Source: Rhipicephalus microplus (taxonomy: Eukaryota; Arthropoda; Arachnida; Ixodida; Ixodidae). Taken from it: 64,000 bases of DNA. A program made the position numbers and the translations under genes. The stretch is taken from contig NC_134710.1 in the NCBI RefSeq assembly GCF_043290135.1, positions 138,890,332-138,954,331 of the forward strand. Direction: 5' to 3'. The notes below the pieces were generated by a model. It searched no databases. It saw only the letters and a list, made by a program, of their open reading frames with translations, and was not told the origin of the DNA. Below are positions 24,649 to 35,171 of this stretch, one piece after another. Position 1 is the stretch's first letter, and the number at the start of each line of letters is the position of its first letter.

Positions 24649-27600
24649 TTAAAATTCCTTCATCTGTAGAAGGCTTTCTACTTGATGAAGCCATTCGGGC
24701 ACCTCTTGTTGAACCTTTTGTGCTTCCACGAATGAACAGACAGATTGAAAGAAATATTGCCTGACCGGACGTGCGTTAACATCAGCATGGCGCACCGCCA
24801 TTCTAGATTGCCATATACCGTGCAGGCCCAGTAACATAACTAGGTCGAAAGGTATTCCTTCTTCATTTGATACTGGTAGAAATCTGATGCCATAGGCATC
24901 GAGAGGCAGATCCTTTTTCAAAGTCCTTTGGAGAACATCCCAGAAAAATACTGCATCCCAGCAGTCCAGGAAAACATGTTCAATTGTTTCCGGCTTTTCG
25001 CAGAGAAGGCAATCAACACCCCAAGGAACGAATAAGCCTTTTTCTTGCATCCATGTTTTCACGGGCAAGGTCCCAGTGTGCAACTTAAAGAAAAAGGATT
25101 TCGCTCCAGGTGTTACCTCCATTTTTTTAACACGGCTTAAGACATTTTGACCTGGGCCTACACGGTATAATGCTCTATATAGGGGAACAGGAAGAACTGT
25201 TTCTACTAAATCTTTGTATAACTTTTTACGCGAAACCGTACTGAGGTATTCCAATGAAAAACGCGTTTTTAGAAAGAGACATGAATCAACAACTTCTTTT
25301 AAGAAACCTCTGACACTTGCTTTCATGTGAACAGATGCTACCACAAATTCTGGCAACCGTCTTCCAAGCCTAAGCTGTATAACAGTGCGTATGAATGGGT
25401 CTCGATTATTTCGGAAAAACATAAACCGATTAACTAACTGACGAAGGTACAAATGACACAGACCAAGTCCTCCAGAGCGAACCCGTCTGAATAAGTTAGT
25501 TCTACTTGTTCGCTCCCAAGAAGAACCCCACAAGAAAACAGCAAATATTCGATGAAGCTTCTGTAGATTCACACGTGAACAATGCATTACCTGAAGGACA
25601 TACCAGAGCTTACTGACTAAAAATACGTTACAAAATGTCGCTCTGGCGAAAATTGATAGCTGGAAACCATTGAGTTTTTCAGCTTTTTCTCGTAGCTCCA
25701 CGGCCTGACGCCGCCAGTACGGTTCACTGTCACAATAATATTCTAATGGCACACCTAGGTATCGTACCGGAGTAGTAGTCCATGAAATACCAGCCACAAA
25801 TTGTGGAGTCACAGGCCATTCGCCGTGCCAGTAACCCAGGCACTTGCTCCAGTTTACCAAACTACCACTTGCATTACAATAAAGGTTTACAATTTTTATG
25901 GTTTCAGCGATACTATCATAATCTTTACAAAACACAGCTATATCATCTGCGTATGCCAGTACCCGCACTTCAGCTTCTTGTAGTTTGTACCCCACTATGT
26001 TATTGCTTTTCATGACTTTTTGGCAAAATGACTCTATATAAATTGAAAATAGGAGGGAAGACAAAGGGCAGCCTTGTCGTACAGAACGTCTGACATTAAT
26101 TCGTTTCCCAAGAACTTTGTTGATGATTAGCCGAGTTTTACATCCAGTATATGCCATTCGAACTGTATCTCGAATTACTTTGCCAACATTGACATAGTCT
26201 AACAAAAGAAAAAGAATTTCGTGCGGTACTCGGTCAAATGCTTTTTCTAAATCTATCTGGATCATCGCGATGTGATCATTTGTGGCATCGCAGCACTCCA
26301 ATACACTTCGTGCCTTGTGAATGTTTGTGAATATAGTGCGCCGTTTGATCCCACATGTCTGGTGGTCGCCTACAATGTTATTAATAACTGTCTGCAGCCT
26401 CCTTGCTAGCACTTTCATCAAAATCTTGTAGTCGATATTTGAGAGACTAATTGGCCTGTACGATTTCACTTCACGTAATTTAACTGCGTCCTCAGTTTTT
26501 GGTATTAAAATAGTATGAGATAGCAGAAAAGAAGGTGGCAAAGTCTTTATGTCTAGGGCTTCGTTAAAAACCGCTGCCAGGATCGGTGCTAGTTCGTGTT
26601 TGAATTCCTTATAAAATGCGGCTGTTAAGCCATCAGGTCCTGGGGACTTTCCCAAATGGAGAGCAATGATTGCTTTTGTCACTTCCGGTTCCGAAATAGG
26701 ACATTCTAGGCTGTCTTTCCTGCAGTCCTCAACCTTTGGCATTAATTTTAAAAATTCATTCTTGAATTCATTTACATTTACTTTACATTTATCAAATAAA
26801 GTGGTGTAGTACTCGTTGAAAGCATCCTCTATATATCTTTGTTCACTTGTAACGTTACCCATGTATTCAATCTGATGTATAACATTCCGCTGAGCGTTTC
26901 GTTTTTCGAGACCAAGCATTCTTTTGGTCGGTTTTTCTCCTACGGTCATTTTCTCTGCCCTTGCCCTTATTTGTGCGCCACGATACTTCTCCTCATCAAT
27001 TTGTTCCAATTTGGACTTTACTGACCTTATATCATTTGTGAATAAGCCTGGCGTTTTGCTGTCCTCTGCTAGCAGTTCTTTGAGATTTAAACGTAGGGTT
27101 CTTTCTTCTTCACTCTTTCCGTGTTTTATTACACATGAGCGTTCTATAGCTATCAACTTTATATTCTGTTTAAATTGTTCCCACTTCACCCCGTATTTTT
27201 GGTCTCCACTATCTATGTTTACCCACGCCTCTCGAACACTGTCCATAAATTTTTCATCTTCCAAGAGATTAGAATTCAGCTTCCACGTGTCCCAGTTAAA
27301 TACTGGTCTACGTCTATTCCTTTTACCTATTACAAATGATACTAAGCAATGATCACTAAATGAAATAGGGAGGACATTATACTCACTGATAATCGGAATT
27401 AAATCCAGTGATACGTAGGCCCTATCTAGGCGCGCATGACTGGAGCCTTGGAAATGCGTATACAGTGTTGGTCCTTTACCAATACACTCTGCAACATCCT
27501 CAAGGTCTAAGTCAGAAATTAGATTCGTTAACGCGACTGTGCTTGAGTCGTTGAAATTGGATGTACTTGTTTTATCATCGGCACTGATCACACAATTAAA

Positions 27601-28143
27601 ATCTCCCATAAGGATGACTATGCGATCGCATTCACAATAAGTACGAATTTCGTCGAATGTTGCACACCGTTCATCAACTTTAAGAGGTGCATATAAACAA
27701 ATCACTCGCCAATTAAGAGAAAAGAAGGTCAAATCACATACAACAAACCTTCCGGATGAGTCAGACGTGACGTTTTGAACACTGGCACCTAAACTATTCC
27801 GCACAAAGATCACACACCCTGCCGACCTACCAACTGCATGACTGACGCTGGCGGTGTAGCGTCCGGTGAAACGTTGCAGTAGGCTCTCGGTGGCGCCCAC
27901 GCTCTCCACTTTGGTTTCCTGAACTGCAATAATGTCCAGGTCTTGGTCCATGGCCAGTCTGTAGAGCTGAGTCTGTTTCTTCCTGGAAGCCAGTCCTCGT
28001 ACATTGAGCGTTGCTGCTTTCACGAACCCGCTCAGCGACGTGATCGGTGAGCGGGTCCAAGCTGAGAGCCCTGCACGTTCACTTATTGGGCTCTCGTCGT
28101 CCAGGGCGGATCCATGTTGTTCACCTTTAGTTTGAGCGGCCAT
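24649..28143 (-). CDS. Element 1 ORF2: APE endonuclease-reverse transcriptase
   Basis: A 1164-residue protein that would nick the 5S gene and copy the element RNA by target-primed reverse transcription. N-terminal APE-type endonuclease, about residues 41-276: NVRGL, QET (E76), GDFN (180-183), LDR (239-241), SDH (263-265). Reverse transcriptase, about 480-770: SPGPDG (500-505), QIDLEKAFD (catalytic D631), RQGCPLS (689-695), YADD (731-734). A CX2CX7HX4C motif lies near the C-terminus: C1045, C1048, H1056, C1061. The ATG at 28143 has A at -3 and G at +4 and lies just before the ORF1 stop, in another frame, which suggests termination-reinitiation. The frame extends upstream to 28200 but without an ATG. 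Two changes in RT motifs (R601 for Gly, S696 for Pro compared with element 2) may lower activity. There is no stop or frameshift. Confidence 0.93.
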   Translation of the reverse strand: MAAQTKGEQHGSALDDESPISERAGLSAWTRSPITSLSGFVKAATLNVRGLASRKKQTQLYRLAMDQDLDIIAVQETKVESVGATESLLQRFTGRYTASVSHAVGRSAGCVIFVRNSLGASVQNVTSDSSGRFVVCDLTFFSLNWRVICLYAPLKVDERCATFDEIRTYCECDRIVILMGDFNCVISADDKTSTSNFNDSSTVALTNLISDLDLEDVAECIGKGPTLYTHFQGSSHARLDRAYVSLDLIPIISEYNVLPISFSDHCLVSFVIGKRNRRRPVFNWDTWKLNSNLLEDEKFMDSVREAWVNIDSGDQKYGVKWEQFKQNIKLIAIERSCVIKHGKSEEERTLRLNLKELLAEDSKTPGLFTNDIRSVKSKLEQIDEEKYRGAQIRARAEKMTVGEKPTKRMLGLEKRNAQRNVIHQIEYMGNVTSEQRYIEDAFNEYYTTLFDKCKVNVNEFKNEFLKLMPKVEDCRKDSLECPISEPEVTKAIIALHLGKSPGPDGLTAAFYKEFKHELAPILAAVFNEALDIKTLPPSFLLSHTILIPKTEDAVKLREVKSYRPISLSNIDYKILMKVLARRLQTVINNIVGDHQTCGIKRRTIFTNIHKARSVLECCDATNDHIAMIQIDLEKAFDRVPHEILFLLLDYVNVGKVIRDTVRMAYTGCKTRLIINKVLGKRINVRRSVRQGCPLSSLLFSIYIESFCQKVMKSNNIVGYKLQEAEVRVLAYADDIAVFCKDYDSIAETIKIVNLYCNASGSLVNWSKCLGYWHGEWPVTPQFVAGISWTTTPVRYLGVPLEYYCDSEPYWRRQAVELREKAEKLNGFQLSIFARATFCNVFLVSKLWYVLQVMHCSRVNLQKLHRIFAVFLWGSSWERTSRTNLFRRVRSGGLGLCHLYLRQLVNRFMFFRNNRDPFIRTVIQLRLGRRLPEFVVASVHMKASVRGFLKEVVDSCLFLKTRFSLEYLSTVSRKKLYKDLVETVLPVPLYRALYRVGPGQNVLSRVKKMEVTPGAKSFFFKLHTGTLPVKTWMQEKGLFVPWGVDCLLCEKPETIEHVFLDCWDAVFFWDVLQRTLKKDLPLDAYGIRFLPVSNEEGIPFDLVMLLGLHGIWQSRMAVRHADVNARPVRQYFFQSVCSFVEAQKVQQEVPEWLHQVESLLQMKEF

Positions 28144-29410
28144 CGTCGCGTTTGAGCGACGACGACCGTTGGCGGGCAGCGTTTCGTTTCTTGCCTCCAC
28201 TGACCACCTTCCACTGCATTTCCGACTTTACTTGCGTTTCGTCTACTTGAGCACCGTCGTCTGAATCGCGACGGCGTTTTGCAGACGCCGATTCTAATTC
28301 CATGTTTAAGGTATCCAGATCACTAGGCAAATCCTCATTTTCGTGTGTTTCGTTCGCCAAAGAGTGCTGTGAAGCCGAGTTTAGAGGAGTCGAAGCAGCG
28401 TTGGCCTGGGACGCCGGCGTTTCAGGGCGCGTTGCTTGCAGCTGCGACGCGGCGTGCATCGCAGGCGCAGGACGCGTCTCTTCGCTAGTCGTTGGGGCCG
28501 CTTGACTTCCCATCTTCCGTTCGGCGTTCGTGTCCGGGGCTGAAGAAACTTGCTTGCTTTTCCCCAGCACCGGCGTGTCGTCCGATGTCGTCTGCTTCTG
28601 TGGTATCGCAGGCAAAGACGCTTGTTCAGATTCCTCCTCATCCATGAGAAGTTCACTCTGTTGAGTCTCTGGTCGTCGCCCTGCAGCTCGTGCGTATGAA
28701 CGGTTACACTCATCCTGCTCATGACCGAAAGAGTGGCATTCGCTGCACCTTGGGACCTTACAATCGCGTCGCATATGCCCCGTGCTTCGGCACCGCAAGC
28801 ACAAAGGCGGTCTTCCCGGCACCACGACCAGTGCCGTACTGCTGCCAATACGCACCTGGTGGGGCAGTTGATCCACAGAAACGCCATCTCGTAGTTGCAT
28901 GCGTATTACACGAGTGGTCGATTCAACTCCTTCAAAATCCTCAACTCTCCATCGGTCATCGGTCACCTCCTTGACGTCGCCGTATTCATAGAAGGCACGT
29001 CGAATAGCGTCTTTTGTAACATCGAACGCTAGCCAGTGCAATTTCATTTTAACTTCTTGCCGCGTCGGGTCAATGACGAGACATACCCGGTCTTTAACTT
29101 TGATAACGCCTGCGTCTGTCAGCGCTTTCTTTGCTTCCACGGTCTTCATGTTCAATAGCCACACGTGCGACATCTGATATGCTCCAATGCCACTTACTTG
29201 CTGTATGACGCCTAAATCTTTGAGAGGTTTCCTGAAGTCGTCGATGCGGTACGGTCGGCCGCTGACGTCGCAGTGTAGAGCTACTGCTCGACGCATCGCT
29301 TCACCTGATGGCAACGAAGGCAGAATAATCCTGTAGTCCTTTGGAACGAGGGGAGACGCTGTACCGCGGCCGGCGTCGGCCGCTGTTGCTGCTCGGGATG
29401 AGCTTTCCAT
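28127..29410 (-). CDS. Element 1 ORF1: CCHC zinc-knuckle nucleic-acid-binding protein
   Basis: A 427-residue Gag-like protein expected to bind element RNA in the retrotransposition particle. Two CX2CX4HX4C knuckles are visible: C204, C207, H212, C217 and C222, C225, H230, C235. Residues about 25-195 form a conserved globular part; 120-175 has an RRM-like alternation of strands and helices (inference). A short acidic motif SELLMDEEE (252-260) is followed by a low-complexity S/T/Q/E-rich linker. The C-terminus is basic, with a QWKV and RSSSL pattern shared with element 2. The chosen ATG (29410) has A at -3 and G at +4 and lies 37 nt inside the element. The frame stays open upstream through the 5S fragment, where an in-frame ATG at 29454 would add 14 mostly hydrophobic residues. 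It overlaps ORF2 by 17 nt. Confidence 0.9.
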   Translation of the reverse strand: MESSSRAATAADAGRGTASPLVPKDYRIILPSLPSGEAMRRAVALHCDVSGRPYRIDDFRKPLKDLGVIQQVSGIGAYQMSHVWLLNMKTVEAKKALTDAGVIKVKDRVCLVIDPTRQEVKMKLHWLAFDVTKDAIRRAFYEYGDVKEVTDDRWRVEDFEGVESTTRVIRMQLRDGVSVDQLPHQVRIGSSTALVVVPGRPPLCLRCRSTGHMRRDCKVPRCSECHSFGHEQDECNRSYARAAGRRPETQQSELLMDEEESEQASLPAIPQKQTTSDDTPVLGKSKQVSSAPDTNAERKMGSQAAPTTSEETRPAPAMHAASQLQATRPETPASQANAASTPLNSASQHSLANETHENEDLPSDLDTLNMELESASAKRRRDSDDGAQVDETQVKSEMQWKVVSGGKKRNAARQRSSSLKRDDGRSN

Positions 29411-29447
29411 CCTGCGTCCGCACGCGTCGGTGACCAGAAGCAGAATG
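29411..29447 (-). promoter_or_regulatory. 5' leader of element 1
   Basis: A 37-nt leader between the 5S junction and the ORF1 start codon. It is base-for-base identical to the leader of element 2 (48106-48142), although the coding sequences differ strongly. This suggests a constrained role in transcription, translation or integration. No standard Pol III A/B box pair is evident. Confidence 0.7.
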
Positions 29448-29461
29448 AGCATGGTATGGCC
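29448..29461 (+). repeat. Target site duplication of element 1, 5'-side copy
   Basis: Second copy of the 14-bp duplication, next to the 5' end of element 1 (base 29447). The junction is set by aligning the 5' end with element 2, which shares the same terminal bases. Confidence 0.93.
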
Positions 29462-29467
29462 GATGGC
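29448..29467 (-). pseudogene. 5' remnant of the 5S gene interrupted by element 1
   Basis: Sense positions 1-20, still directly downstream of the TATA-like element at 29493-29498. Transcription started here would read 20 nt of 5S and then enter the element from its first base. Confidence 0.9.
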
Positions 29468-30162
29468 GAAAATCGACATTTTACAACACAATCTATAACG
29501 AACTGCAAGCGATTTCTATCTTTTCAAGTTACCGTTAACGGCTTATGCAGCGTGTTATATTATCCTGGTAAAAAACTTCGAAGGTACGTGACAATAATGT
29601 CTGTTGTTCTCCGGCAGAGAGCTTGCTCTGTTCCTTCGCTGGGGCGCACCAGCACGGGCGCACCAACGTCCACGCACAGCTCTGTGTGCAATTGCGGGCC
29701 GCCGCCACCGGCCATGCTCGTAAGTCATTTTCTGTAACTTAACGAACGTCTGTTGCGTCGGCTTTTATAACTGAGTGGCACACGAGGGACCGACATAAAG
29801 CAGGAATATTGGAATGCCCATTAATGCTATTGTAACCTGCCACGGTGGTCTCGTGGCAAAGGCACTCGGATGCTGACCCGCAAGTCACGCCCCCCCCCCC
29901 CCCGCCCTGTTCCTTCTTTGAACAAAAATAAAAGAAAAGATAAAGGAAGGATGAGAAAAAAAAATAGAGTATGTCACGCGCACTGGGTGCAACATTTAAA
30001 CACATGTGCGCACGCATCAAATTTTGATTGCCTATATACGTAAGGTCATGTGCGCGATTGATACGGGCAACCAAACACGTCGCAAAATTAAACAACTCTC
30101 TCCTTCTCCCTACGTTCCTTCTCTGCAATAAAAAAGAGAAATTTCGAAAAGTAAAAGAAGGT

Positions 30163-30280
30163 GCCATCAGCACTCGGTGTTCCCAGGTGGTCTCCCTCCC
30201 AAGTACTGACCGAGCCCAATGCTGCTTAGCTTCGGTGATCGGACGAGAACCGGCGCATTCAGCATGGTATGGCCGATGGC
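30163..30280 (-). rRNA. 5S rRNA
   Basis: Consensus copy; first intact gene after element 1. Confidence 0.97.
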
Positions 30281-30975
30281 GAAAATCGACATTTTACAAC
30301 ACAATCTATAACGAACTGCAAGCGATTTCTATCTTTTCAAGTTACCGTTAACGGCTTATGCAGCGTGTTATATTATCCTGGTAAAAAACTTCGAAGGTAC
30401 GTGACAATAATGTCTGTTGTTCTCCGGCAGAGAGCTTGCTCTGTTCCTTCGCTGGGGCGCACCAGCACGGGCGCACCAACGTTCACGCACAGCTCTGTGT
30501 GCAATTGCGGGCCGCCGCCACCGGCCATGCTCGTAAGTCATTTTATGTAACTTAACGAACGTCTGTTGCGTCGGCTTTTATAACTGAGTGGCACACGAGG
30601 GACCGACATAAAGCAGGAATATTGGAATGCCCATTAATGCTATTGTAACCTGCCACGGTGGTCTCGTGGCAAAGGCACTCGGATGCTGACCCGCAAGTCA
30701 CGCCCCCCCCCCCCCCGCCCTGTTCCTTCTTTGAACAAAAATAAAAGAAAAGATAAAGGAAGGTTGAGAAAAAAAAATAGAGTATGTCACGCGCACTGGG
30801 TGCAACATTTAAACACATGTGCGCACGCATCAAATTTTGATTGCCTATATACGTAAGGTCATGTGCGCGATTGATACGGGCAACCAAACACGTCGCAAAA
30901 TTAAACAACTCTCTCCTTCTCCCTACGTTCCTTCTCTGCAATAAAAAATAGAAATTTCGAAAAGTAAAAGAAGGT

Positions 30976-31093
30976 GCCATCAGCACTCGGTGTTCCCAGG
31001 TGGTCTCCCTCCCAAGTACTGACCGAGCCCAATGCTGCTTAGCTTCGGTGATCGGACGAGAACCGGCGCATTCAGCATAGTATGGCCGATGGC
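30976..31093 (-). rRNA. 5S rRNA, variant C15T
   Basis: G to A at 31079. A second change lies in the flank near 30949, where the T6 run downstream of the gene is preserved. Confidence 0.95.
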
Positions 31094-31791
31094 GAAAATC
31101 GACATTTTACAACACAATCTATAACGAACTGCAAGCGATTTCTATCTTTTCAAGTTACCGTTAACGGCTTATGCAGCGTGTTATATTATCCTGGTAAAAA
31201 ACTTCGAAGGTACGTGACAATAATGTCTGTTGTTCTCCGGCAGAGAGCTTGCTCTGTTCCTTCGCTGGGGCGCACCAGCACGGGCGCACCAACGTTCACG
31301 CACAGCTCTGTGTGCAATTGCGGGCCGCCGCCACCGGCCATGCTCGTAAGTCATTTTCTGTAACTTAACGAACGTCTGTTGCGTCGGCTTTTATAACTGA
31401 GTGGCACACGAGGGACCGACATAAAGCAGGAATATTGGAATGCCCATTAATGCTATTGTAACCTGCCACGGTGGTCTCGTGGCAAAGGCACTCGGATGCT
31501 GACCCGCAAGTCACGCCCCCCCCCCCACCCCCGCCCTGTTCCTTCTTTGAACAAAAATAAAAGAAAAGATAAAGGAAGGATGAGAAAAAAAAATAGAGTA
31601 TGTCACGCGCACTGGGTGCAACATTTAAACACATGTGCGCACGCATCAAATTTTGATTGCCTATATACGTAAGGTCATGTGCGCGATTGATACGGGCAAC
31701 CAAACACGTCGCAAAATTAAACAACTCTCTCCTTCTCCCTACGTTCCTTCTCTGCAATAAAAAAGAGAAATTTCGAAAAGTAAAAGAAGGT

Positions 31792-31909
31792 GCCATCAGC
31801 ACTCGGTGTTCCCAGGTGGTCTCCCTCCCAAGTACTGACCGAGCCCAATGCTGCTTAGCTTCGGTGATCGGACGAGAACCGGCGCATTCAGCATGGTATG
31901 GCCGATGGC
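31792..31909 (-). rRNA. 5S rRNA
   Basis: Consensus copy; next gene 814 bp on. Confidence 0.97.
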
Positions 31910-32605
31910 GAAAATCGACATTTTACAACACAATCTATAACGAACTGCAAGCGATTTCTATCTTTTCAAGTTACCGTTAACGGCTTATGCAGCGTGTTAT
32001 ATTATCCTGGTAAAAAACTTCGAAGGTACGTGACAATAATGTCTGTTGTTCTCCGGCAGAGAGCTTGCTCTGTTCCTTCGCTGGGGCGCACCAGCACGGG
32101 CGCACCAACGTTCACGCACAGCTCTGTGTGCAATTGCGGGCCGCCGCCACCGGCCATGCTCGTAAGTCATTTTCTGTAACTTAACGAACGTCTGTTGCGT
32201 CGGCTTTTATAACTGAGTGGCACACGAGGGACCGACATAAAGCAGGAATATTGGAATGCCCATTAATGCTATTGTAACCTGCCACGGTGGTCTCGTGGCA
32301 AAGGCACTCGGATGCTGACCCGCAAGTCACGCCCCCCCCCACCCCCGCCCTGTTCCTTCTTTGAACAAAAATAAAAGAAAAGATAAAGGAAGGATGAGAA
32401 AAAAAAATAGAGTATGTCACGCGCACTGGGTGCAACATTTAAACACATGTGCGCACGCATCAAATTTTGATTGCCTATATACGTAAGGTCATGTGCGCGA
32501 TTGATACGGGCAACCAAACACGTCGCAAAATTAAACAACTCTCTCCTTCTCCCTACGTTCCTTCTCTGCAATAAAAAAGAGAAATTTCGAAAAGTAAAAG
32601 AAGGT

Positions 32606-32723
32606 GCCATCAGCACTCGGTGTTCCCAGGTGGTCTCCCTCCCAAGTACTGACCGAGCCCAATGCTGCTTAGCTTCGGTGATCGGACGAGAACCGGCGCA
32701 TTCAGCATGGTATGGCCGATGGC
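32606..32723 (-). rRNA. 5S rRNA
   Basis: Consensus copy; one of a run of three 814-bp units with 9-base C-tracts. Confidence 0.97.
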
Positions 32724-33419
32724 GAAAATCGACATTTTACAACACAATCTATAACGAACTGCAAGCGATTTCTATCTTTTCAAGTTACCGTTAACGGCTT
32801 ATGCAGCGTGTTATATTATCCTGGTAAAAAACTTCGAAGGTACGTGACAATAATGTCTGTTGTTCTCCGGCAGAGAGCTTGCTCTGTTCCTTCGCTGGGG
32901 CGCACCAGCACGGGCGCACCAACGTTCACGCACAGCTCTGTGTGCAATTGCGGGCCGCCGCCACCGGCCATGCTCGTAAGTCATTTTCTGTAACTTAACG
33001 AACGTCTGTTGCGTCGGCTTTTATAACTGAGTGGCACACGAGGGACCGACATAAAGCAGGAATATTGGAATGCCCATTAATGCTATTGTAACCTGCCACG
33101 GTGGTCTCGTGGCAAAGGCACTCGGATGCTGACCCGCAAGTCACGCCCCCCCCCACCCCCGCCCTGTTCCTTCTTTGAACAAAAATAAAAGAAAAGATAA
33201 AGGAAGGATGAGAAAAAAAAATAGAGTATGTCACGCGCACTGGGTGCAACATTTAAACACATGTGCGCACGCATCAAATTTTGATTGCCTATATACGTAA
33301 GGTCATGTGCGCGATTGATACGGGCAACCAAACACGTCGCAAAATTAAACAACTCTCTCCTTCTCCCTACGTTCCTTCTCTGCAATAAAAAAGAGAAATT
33401 TCGAAAAGTAAAAGAAGGT

Positions 33420-33537
33420 GCCATCAGCACTCGGTGTTCCCAGGTGGTCTCCCTCCCAAGTACTGACCGAGCCCAATGCTGCTTAGCTTCGGTGATCGGA
33501 CGAGAACCGGCGCATTCAGCATGGTATGGCCGATGGC
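33420..33537 (-). rRNA. 5S rRNA
   Basis: Consensus copy; next gene 814 bp on. Confidence 0.97.
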
Positions 33538-34233
33538 GAAAATCGACATTTTACAACACAATCTATAACGAACTGCAAGCGATTTCTATCTTTTCAAGTT
33601 ACCGTTAACGGCTTATGCAGCGTGTTATATTATCCTGGTAAAAAACTTCGAAGGTACGTGACAATAATGTCTGTTGTTCTCCGGCAGAGAGCTTGCTCTG
33701 TTCCTTCGCTGGGGCGCACCAGCACGGGCGCACCAACGTTCACGCACAGCTCTGTGTGCAATTGCGGGCCGCCGCCACCGGCCATGCTCGTAAGTCATTT
33801 TCTGTAACTTAACGAACGTCTGTTGCGTCGGCTTTTATAACTGAGTGGCACACGAGGGACCGACATAAAGCACGAATATTGGAATGCCCATTAATGCTAT
33901 TGTAACCTGCCACGGTGGTCTCGTGGCAAAGGCACTCGGATGCTGACCCGCAAGTCACGCCCCCCCCCACCCCCGCCCTGTTCCTTCTTTGAACAAAAAT
34001 AAAAGAAAAGATAAAGGAAGGATGAGAAAAAAAAATAGAGTATGTCACGCGCACTGGGTGCAACATTTAAACACATGTGCGCACGCATCAAATTTTGATT
34101 GCCTATATACGTAAGGTCATGTGCGCGATTGATACGGGCAACCAAACACGTCGCAAAATTAAACAACTCTCTCCTTCTCCCTACGTTCCTTCTCTGCAAT
34201 AAAAAAGAGAAATTTCGAAAAGTAAAAGAAGGT

Positions 34234-34351
34234 GCCATCAGCACTCGGTGTTCCCAGGTGGTCTCCCTCCCAAGTACTGACCGAGCCCAATGCTGCTTAG
34301 CTTCGGTGATCGGACGAGAACCGGCGCATTCAGCATGGTATGGCCGATGGC
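34234..34351 (-). rRNA. 5S rRNA
   Basis: Consensus copy; next gene 820 bp on. Confidence 0.97.
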
Positions 34352-35053
34352 GAAAATCGACATTTTACAACACAATCTATAACGAACTGCAAGCGATTTC
34401 TATCTTTTCAAGTTACCGTTAACGGCTTATGCAGCGTGTTATATTATCCTGGTAAAAAACTTCGAAGGTACGTGACAATAATGTCTGTTGTTCTCCGGCA
34501 GAGAGCTTGCTCTGTTCCTTCGCTGGGGCGCACCAGCACGGGCGCACCAACGTTCACGCACAGCTCTGTGTGCAATTGCGGGCCGCCGCCACCGGCCATG
34601 CTCGTAAGTCATTTTCTGTAACTTAACGAACGTCTGTTGCGTCGGCTTTTATAACTGAGTGGCACACGAGGGACCGACATAAAGCAGGAATATTGGAATG
34701 CCCATTAATGCTATTGTAACCTGCCACGGTGGTCTCGTGGCAAAGGCACTCGGATGCTGACCCGCAAGTCACGCCCCCCCCCCCCCCCCACCCCCGCCCT
34801 GTTCCTTCTTTGAACAAAAATAAAAGAAAAGATAAAGGAAGGATGAGAAAAAAAATAGAGTATGTCACGCGCACTGGGTGCAACATTTAAACACATGTGC
34901 GCACGCATCAAATTTTGATTGCCTATATACGTAAGGTCATGTGCGCGATTGATACGGGCAACCAAACACGTCGCAAAATTAAACAACTCTCTCCTTCTCC
35001 CTACGTTCCTTCTCTGCAATAAAAAAGAGAAATTTCGAAAAGTAAAAGAAGGT

Positions 35054-35171
35054 GCCATCAGCACTCGGTGTTCCCAGGTGGTCTCCCTCCCAAGTACTGA
35101 CCGAGCCCAATGCTGCTTAGCTTCGGTGATCGGACGAGAACCGGCGCATTCAGCATGGTATGGCCGATGGC
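35054..35171 (-). rRNA. 5S rRNA
   Basis: Consensus copy; next gene 817 bp on. Confidence 0.97.

Larger units (their letters stand above)
24533..29447 (-). mobile_element. Full-length 5S-targeted non-LTR retrotransposon, element 1
   Basis: A 4915-bp LINE-type element on the minus strand: 37-nt 5' leader, ORF1 (29410-28127), ORF2 (28143-24649), 116-nt 3' UTR, AATAAA at 24550-24545 and an A-rich tail. It is bounded by a perfect 14-bp target duplication inside a 5S rRNA gene and has no terminal repeats. Endonuclease and RT motifs place it in the L1/Tx1 group, which contains several site-specific families (Mutsu in fish 5S genes, Keno in U2 genes). The 5S gene and element point the same way, so the interrupted gene keeps its TATA-like element upstream and its internal promoter downstream of the insert. 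Confidence 0.95.

Noticed and set aside
25782..27352. Plus-strand ORFs within the retrotransposons (60-180 residues)
   Set aside because: They lie antisense to ORF1/ORF2, lack recognisable domains and are not conserved between the two elements.
28144..28200. Upstream start of element 1 ORF2 at 28200
   Set aside because: The codon there is GTG, not ATG; the first ATG with good context is at 28143.
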